56,557 nt of DNA from JBGPJM01 sp041485385 (lineage in GTDB: Bacteria; Planctomycetota; Phycisphaerae; Phycisphaerales; UBA1924): positions 1-56,557 of the forward strand of contig JBGPJM010000003.1 in NCBI GenBank assembly GCA_041485385.1, given 5' to 3'. The notes under the pieces were generated by a model. That model was not told the DNA's origin, made no database searches, and worked only from the letters and a program-made list of their open reading frames with translations. Shown piece by piece: positions 53,256 through 56,557 of this stretch; the stretch's first letter is position 1; every line of letters starts with the position of its first letter. Both the position numbers and the translations under genes were made by a program.

Positions 53256-53927
53256 TCAGCCTTGCGGCCCGGCTCCGCCCGGCTGCTTGAGGAACTCCAG
53301 CACGCTCTTGGCGGCGGCGTCGAGTGAGGTGTCCTCGCCGAGCGTGCGCCGCGCGGCGAAGATCGCCTCGACGAGGGCTTCCAGGGAGATCGGTCTGCCG
53401 GCCGCTCCGCTCATCATTTGAAGGCAGGCGCTGAGACTCTCCATCGCCTTCGCGGCGAGTTCCTCGCCGCTCTCCGACCCGCCCTTGGTCCCGAGCATCG
53501 CGAGGAGTTCGCCGCGGGCCCGATCAAGGTCAACACCGAGCGCGCCCAGGACCTGCTCGGGGATGCTCCCTTTGACGCTCAGCAGGCCGAGCAGGAGGTG
53601 CTCGGTCCCGGCGTGGTCGTGCCCGAGGGCCTGCGACTCGCTGATGGCACGCTCGAGGACTCGCTTCGCCATGGGCTGTTGTGCCGGGCGCTTCCCCGAT
53701 GCGGGCTCCACGGCGCTTGGAAATCCGAGTCGCTCCCGCACACCGCTACGCACCCGGTCCAGATCCACACCAAGGTTCTTGAGCATACTCGCGCCCACCC
53801 CTTTGCCCTCCTCGACGAGCCCCAGGAGGATGTGCTCGGCCTCAAGGGTGTCGCTCCGCGAGCGCTGCGCCTGCGAGTTGGCGAGCGCCATCACCTTCGC
53901 CGCCCGATCCGTGAGTCTCTGGAACAT
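53256..53927 (-). CDS. Double Clp-N (ClpA/B/C N-domain) protein without an ATPase
   Basis: 223 residues. Two Clp-N repeats are visible: FQRLTDRAAKVMALANSQAQ with LEAEHILLGLVEEGKGVG, and AKRVLERAISESQALGHDH with GTEHLLLGLLSVKGS. A helical C-terminal part follows. There is no Walker motif, so it cannot be a Clp ATPase; it may act as an adaptor or a decoy for protein-quality control, as ClpC-N-only proteins are proposed to do. ATG 53927 has a GGAG site; a TTG four codons upstream is less likely. Confidence 0.85.
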   Translation of the reverse strand: MFQRLTDRAAKVMALANSQAQRSRSDTLEAEHILLGLVEEGKGVGASMLKNLGVDLDRVRSGVRERLGFPSAVEPASGKRPAQQPMAKRVLERAISESQALGHDHAGTEHLLLGLLSVKGSIPEQVLGALGVDLDRARGELLAMLGTKGGSESGEELAAKAMESLSACLQMMSGAAGRPISLEALVEAIFAARRTLGEDTSLDAAAKSVLEFLKQPGGAGPQG

Positions 53928-54171
53928 CGATGGCTCCAACTTGCCCCTCTCCCCATACGCAGGACCGTTCTCCGGCCGTCAACAAAAATGGGAGAAGTTG
54001 GACCCGTCATTGTCGAATCCAAGCGGATGCCCGGGCTCGGATTGGTTGAACAGCGCGTAGGGGGGTAATGGGACGGATGAGGTGCGCGGCGTGACCAGGT
54101 CGGGTTGGCCTCGCGCTGGATCCGTGGTGATGGTTGGACGGATGCCGCTCGGCTAGCGCACAGCGCCACTC

Positions 54172-55116
54172 TCAGGATGAATCGGGGCTGAGGGCGGAGG
54201 TGGAGGGGGGGCCATCGTCGCTATCGTCGTCGGGGTCGGTGTCCTCGTCGGGGTCGGTTTCGTCGGCGAGGTCGTCGGCTTCGTCGGTTTCGGGCTTGTT
54301 GTCGGCCTCTTCGTCGATGTACTCGATGCGTTTGATGCGCCAGGCGCTGCCGGCGCCGAGGCACACGAGCTCGAGGTGGAAATCGGCGACGAGGCGGTTG
54401 CCGTCCCGGTCGTTGAGGTGGGCGCGCTCGACGGCGGAGTAGCGCGGGAAGTGCTCGCGGCTGACGTTGTATTCCTCGGTGCGGATGACGATGCCGGAGC
54501 AGTTGACGAGGCGGAGTCGCTCGCCGGCCTCGGCGAGGAGCTCGGAGGCGGGCTTGGTGCGGTTGCGCTCGACGGGGCCCTTGTAGGTCATGAAGTTGTG
54601 GAGGGTGGAGAGGCCGGATTCCGGGGCGGGGTTGTCGTTGTCGGCGAGGCGCTCGAGGCAGATGCGGACGGCGTCGCAGGAATCCAGCGAGCTGTCGGGC
54701 TCGGGGGGCGGGCCGAGGATGCGGCGGCGCGTACTCTCGACGGCGAGGGGGCGGAGGCTGGGGAGGGGGGTGCGCCGGTGGATGGGGCGCATGAGGCTGG
54801 TGGCGGCGCGGCGGCGCTCGACGGGGTCCTTGGAGGTGGCGATGGCGGTTTCGAGCTCGGCGATGGCCTTCTTTTTGGCCGCGAGGTGGCGGCGGTGGAG
54901 GGCGGATTCCTCGGCCTCGAGGGCCGCGGCGATGCGAGAGCGGGTAAGGGGGGAGCCGAGCCAGTCGAGGAAGACGGTGAGGGGGAGGTCGTGGGCCTTG
55001 GCGATGGCGCAGGAATCGAGGTCGCCGGCGAGGACAAGGGTGAGGAGGGTGTCCTCGAGGGCGAGGGGGATCGCCGGGGCGGGAGGGGGCGGGGATGTCG
55101 CGGTTCGGGCGACCAT
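54172..55116 (-). CDS. Uncharacterised protein with acidic C-terminal tail
   Basis: 314 residues, not recognised. The N-terminal half is helical and may contain a helix-turn-helix-like stretch (DSCAIAKAHDLPLTVFLDWLG), as in small-terminase-like or ParB-like DNA-binding proteins, but this is weak. The second half has a possible alpha/beta domain (SREHFPRYSAVERAHLNDRDG, FHLELVCLGAGSAWRIKRIEYI). The tail is very acidic (DETDPDEDTDPDDDSDDG). No signal peptide. A good promoter (TTGACA, 17, TATCTT) lies only 9 bp before the ATG. Confidence 0.65.
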   Translation of the reverse strand: MVARTATSPPPPAPAIPLALEDTLLTLVLAGDLDSCAIAKAHDLPLTVFLDWLGSPLTRSRIAAALEAEESALHRRHLAAKKKAIAELETAIATSKDPVERRRAATSLMRPIHRRTPLPSLRPLAVESTRRRILGPPPEPDSSLDSCDAVRICLERLADNDNPAPESGLSTLHNFMTYKGPVERNRTKPASELLAEAGERLRLVNCSGIVIRTEEYNVSREHFPRYSAVERAHLNDRDGNRLVADFHLELVCLGAGSAWRIKRIEYIDEEADNKPETDEADDLADETDPDEDTDPDDDSDDGPPSTSALSPDSS

Positions 55117-55125
55117 GTACGGTTT

Positions 55126-55154
55126 AAGATAGCCTATGGTTTGGAATCTGTCAA
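55126..55154 (-). promoter_or_regulatory. Promoter of the acidic-tailed gene, likely leaderless
   Basis: Minus strand: TTGACA (55154-55149), 17 bases, TATCTT (55131-55126). The start ATG at 55116 begins 9 bases after the -10, so the transcript would have little or no leader. Confidence 0.6.
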
Positions 55155-55159
55155 GGGGA

Positions 55160-55196
55160 GATTTTGGATTTTGGATTTGGGATTTTGGATCTGGGG
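55160..55196. repeat. GATTTTGG direct repeats
   Basis: Several head-to-tail variants of GGATTTTGGATTTGG lie in an AT-richer island upstream of the acidic-tailed gene promoter. Similar short repeats occur in intergenic DNA of many bacteria. No function is assigned. Confidence 0.5.
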
Positions 55197-55304
55197 CCGG
55201 GAGGGGAGCGCGGCGCAGTTGACTCGTCCTTGCACTATCCTCGCCACCGTTCTCATGCCCGCCGCCGACGCGTTTGCACGCCTGCACGCCTCGTGGAGCC
55301 GCCC

Positions 55305-56557
55305 ATGACCGACGCACCTGCTCCCTCCCGCAATCCGGTCGTCGTCACCACCCAGCTCTCGGTGATGATGTTCCTGGAGTTCTTCGTCTGGGGCGCGTGG
55401 TATGTCACCATGGGGCCCTTCATGACGGACCAGAAGATCGCCCCCGCCCAGATCGGCACCGCCTACTCACTCGGGCCGCTGGCCGCGATCATCTCCCCCT
55501 TCTTCCTCGGCATCGTCGCCGACCGCTTCTTCTCCACCGAGCGCGTCCTGGCCGTCATGCACCTGCTCGGCGGCCTGATCATCCTGGCGGCGCCGACGGC
55601 CGCGAAGCAGAGCCCGGACCTCTTCCTCGCCGTCGTCCTGGGGCACATGCTCTGCTACATGCCCACGCTGGGCCTCACCAACACGCTGGCGTTCCACAAC
55701 ATCACGAGCGCGCAGAAGCAGTTCCCGCTGATACGCGTCTTCGGCACGATCGGCTGGATCGTCGCCAACATCGTGATCTCCGGCATCGGGGCGGACAAGT
55801 CGGCGAACATGTTCTACGTCGCCGGCGCCGCCGCGATCGCCCTGGGGCTGTACAGCTTCACACTTCCGCACACCCCGCCGCCCGCGAAGGGGAAGGCCGC
55901 CTCGGTCCGTCAGGTCCTCGGCCTCGATTCGCTCGCGCTGATGAAGAGCACGTCGTTTGCCGTCTTTGTTGTCTGCTCGTTCCTCATCTGCATCCCGCTC
56001 GCGGCGTACTACAGCTTCGCCGGCGAGTTCGCCAACGCCGTCGGGTTCCAGAAGATCGCGGCCACGATGTCCACCGGGCAGATGTCGGAGATCCTGTTCA
56101 TGCTCATCATGCCGCTGATGTTCGCGCGGCTGGGTGTGAAGTGGATGCTGCTGGTGGGCATGATCGCCTGGGTCACGCGCTACGGGCTCTTCGCGGGAGC
56201 GTGGGACGCCTCCGGCGGCGGCCACCACGTCAAGTGGATGGTGCTGGGCGGCATTCTCCTCCACGGCATCTGCTACGACTTCTTCTTCGTCACGGGCCAG
56301 ATCTACGTCGACAACAAGGCCCGACCGGAGATCCGCGGCCAGGCCCAGGGGTTCCTGGTGCTGGTCACCCAGGGGCTCGGGCTGGGCATCGGGGCCAAGG
56401 TCATCGCCGCCATCGTCGGCGCCAACACGCCCGCGGGGTCGACCGTCCGCAACTGGCAATCGATCTGGCTGGTGCCGTGCCTGGCGGCGGCGGTGATCGC
56501 GGTGATCTTCTTCCTCTTCTTTCGCGAGAAAGAGAAATCGCCCTCCAGCAGCACATC
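55305..56557 (+). CDS. NupG-like MFS nucleoside transporter, end cut off by window
   Basis: 417 codons are present without a stop at the right edge. Multiple membrane helices begin with QLSVMMFLEFFVWGAWYVTMG, the NupG-family start, and continue with SLGPLAAIISPFFLGIVADRF, TNTLAFHNI, RVFGTIGWIVANIVISG, FDFFFVTGQIYVD-like and RGQAQGFLVLVTQGLGLGIG. Family members (nucleoside:H+ symporters) have about 400-420 residues, so little is missing. GGAG precedes the ATG. No nucleoside catabolic gene is in view, so the substrate is inferred from family only. Confidence 0.85.
   Translation, partial: MTDAPAPSRNPVVVTTQLSVMMFLEFFVWGAWYVTMGPFMTDQKIAPAQIGTAYSLGPLAAIISPFFLGIVADRFFSTERVLAVMHLLGGLIILAAPTAAKQSPDLFLAVVLGHMLCYMPTLGLTNTLAFHNITSAQKQFPLIRVFGTIGWIVANIVISGIGADKSANMFYVAGAAAIALGLYSFTLPHTPPPAKGKAASVRQVLGLDSLALMKSTSFAVFVVCSFLICIPLAAYYSFAGEFANAVGFQKIAATMSTGQMSEILFMLIMPLMFARLGVKWMLLVGMIAWVTRYGLFAGAWDASGGGHHVKWMVLGGILLHGICYDFFFVTGQIYVDNKARPEIRGQAQGFLVLVTQGLGLGIGAKVIAAIVGANTPAGSTVRNWQSIWLVPCLAAAVIAVIFFLFFREKEKSPSSST

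Noticed and set aside
1..56557. CRISPR arrays, insertion sequences, integrase or att sites
   Set aside because: None seen: no regularly spaced repeats, no transposase or recombinase motifs, and no target duplication at tRNA-Ser.

Overview
The window is about 70% GC throughout and reads as one chromosomal segment of a bacterium, most likely a non-anammox planctomycete of the Phycisphaerae type. That placement is inferred from gene content: several Tat-exported Gfo/Idh/MocA oxidoreductases, a DUF1080 domain, a BlaI/M56 pair, an ExbBD cluster with a beta-propeller/cyclase fusion, and small zinc-ribbon membrane proteins. No IS element, phage gene or CRISPR array was seen.

Region 1 (1-8620) opens with a cut-off GT39 glycosyltransferase and a divergent PAP2 phosphatase. 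It then carries an almost complete molybdenum-cofactor set: moaA, a MOT1-type molybdate transporter, moaE/moaD, and a tightly coupled run of an ABM-like protein, a CMD-like protein, moeA, moaC, mogA and mobA. Region 2 (8621-17380) is the main consumer of that cofactor. It encodes a periplasmic nitrite oxidoreductase/nitrate reductase of the Nitrospira/anammox NXR type: a gamma lipoprotein with two haem-c motifs fused to an ethylbenzene-dehydrogenase-type haem-b domain, a Tat-exported 1169-residue catalytic subunit, a small unknown protein, the four-cluster iron-sulfur subunit, a TorD/NarJ-like chaperone and a DUF2231 membrane protein. Region 3 (17381-19437) looks like the matching nitrosative-stress module: a RIC/ScdA/YtfE di-iron repair protein divergent from an Rrf2 regulator, with a palindrome shared by two overlapping promoters, and pdxH coupled behind the regulator. 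Cofactor supply, enzyme, chaperone and NO-damage repair are therefore contiguous. The direction of catalysis (nitrite oxidation or nitrate reduction) cannot be read from sequence.

Region 4 (19438-22643) has a SYLF lipoprotein, a DUF5661 protein, a frameshifted YihY/BrkB gene, a possible kinase remnant and tRNA-Ser(GGA). Region 5 (22644-31314) is a minus-strand cluster of a 1094-residue TPR protein, ExbB, ExbD and a 1371-residue protein that joins a PD40 propeller, three membrane segments, a long Pro/Ala linker and a cyclase-like toroid. It looks like an undescribed Tol/Ton-like energised envelope system. Region 6 (31605-35429) is a BlaI/BlaR-like pair with two tandem operators on a good promoter.

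Region 7 (35634-49677) is a divergent catabolic locus. Minus strand: an ApbE-DUF1080-GH29 fucosidase triple fusion, two Gfo/Idh/MocA proteins, a second ApbE and a membrane cytochrome c. Plus strand: a SUMF1-like protein, two more Gfo/Idh/MocA proteins and a xylose-isomerase-like protein. A convergent M24 peptidase closes the locus. Region 8 (49733-56557) has three zinc-ribbon membrane proteins, two of them tandem paralogues, a double Clp-N protein without an ATPase, an acidic-tailed unknown protein and a NupG-like transporter cut by the window end.

All family calls come from reading translated sequence and remembered motifs; no database search was run.
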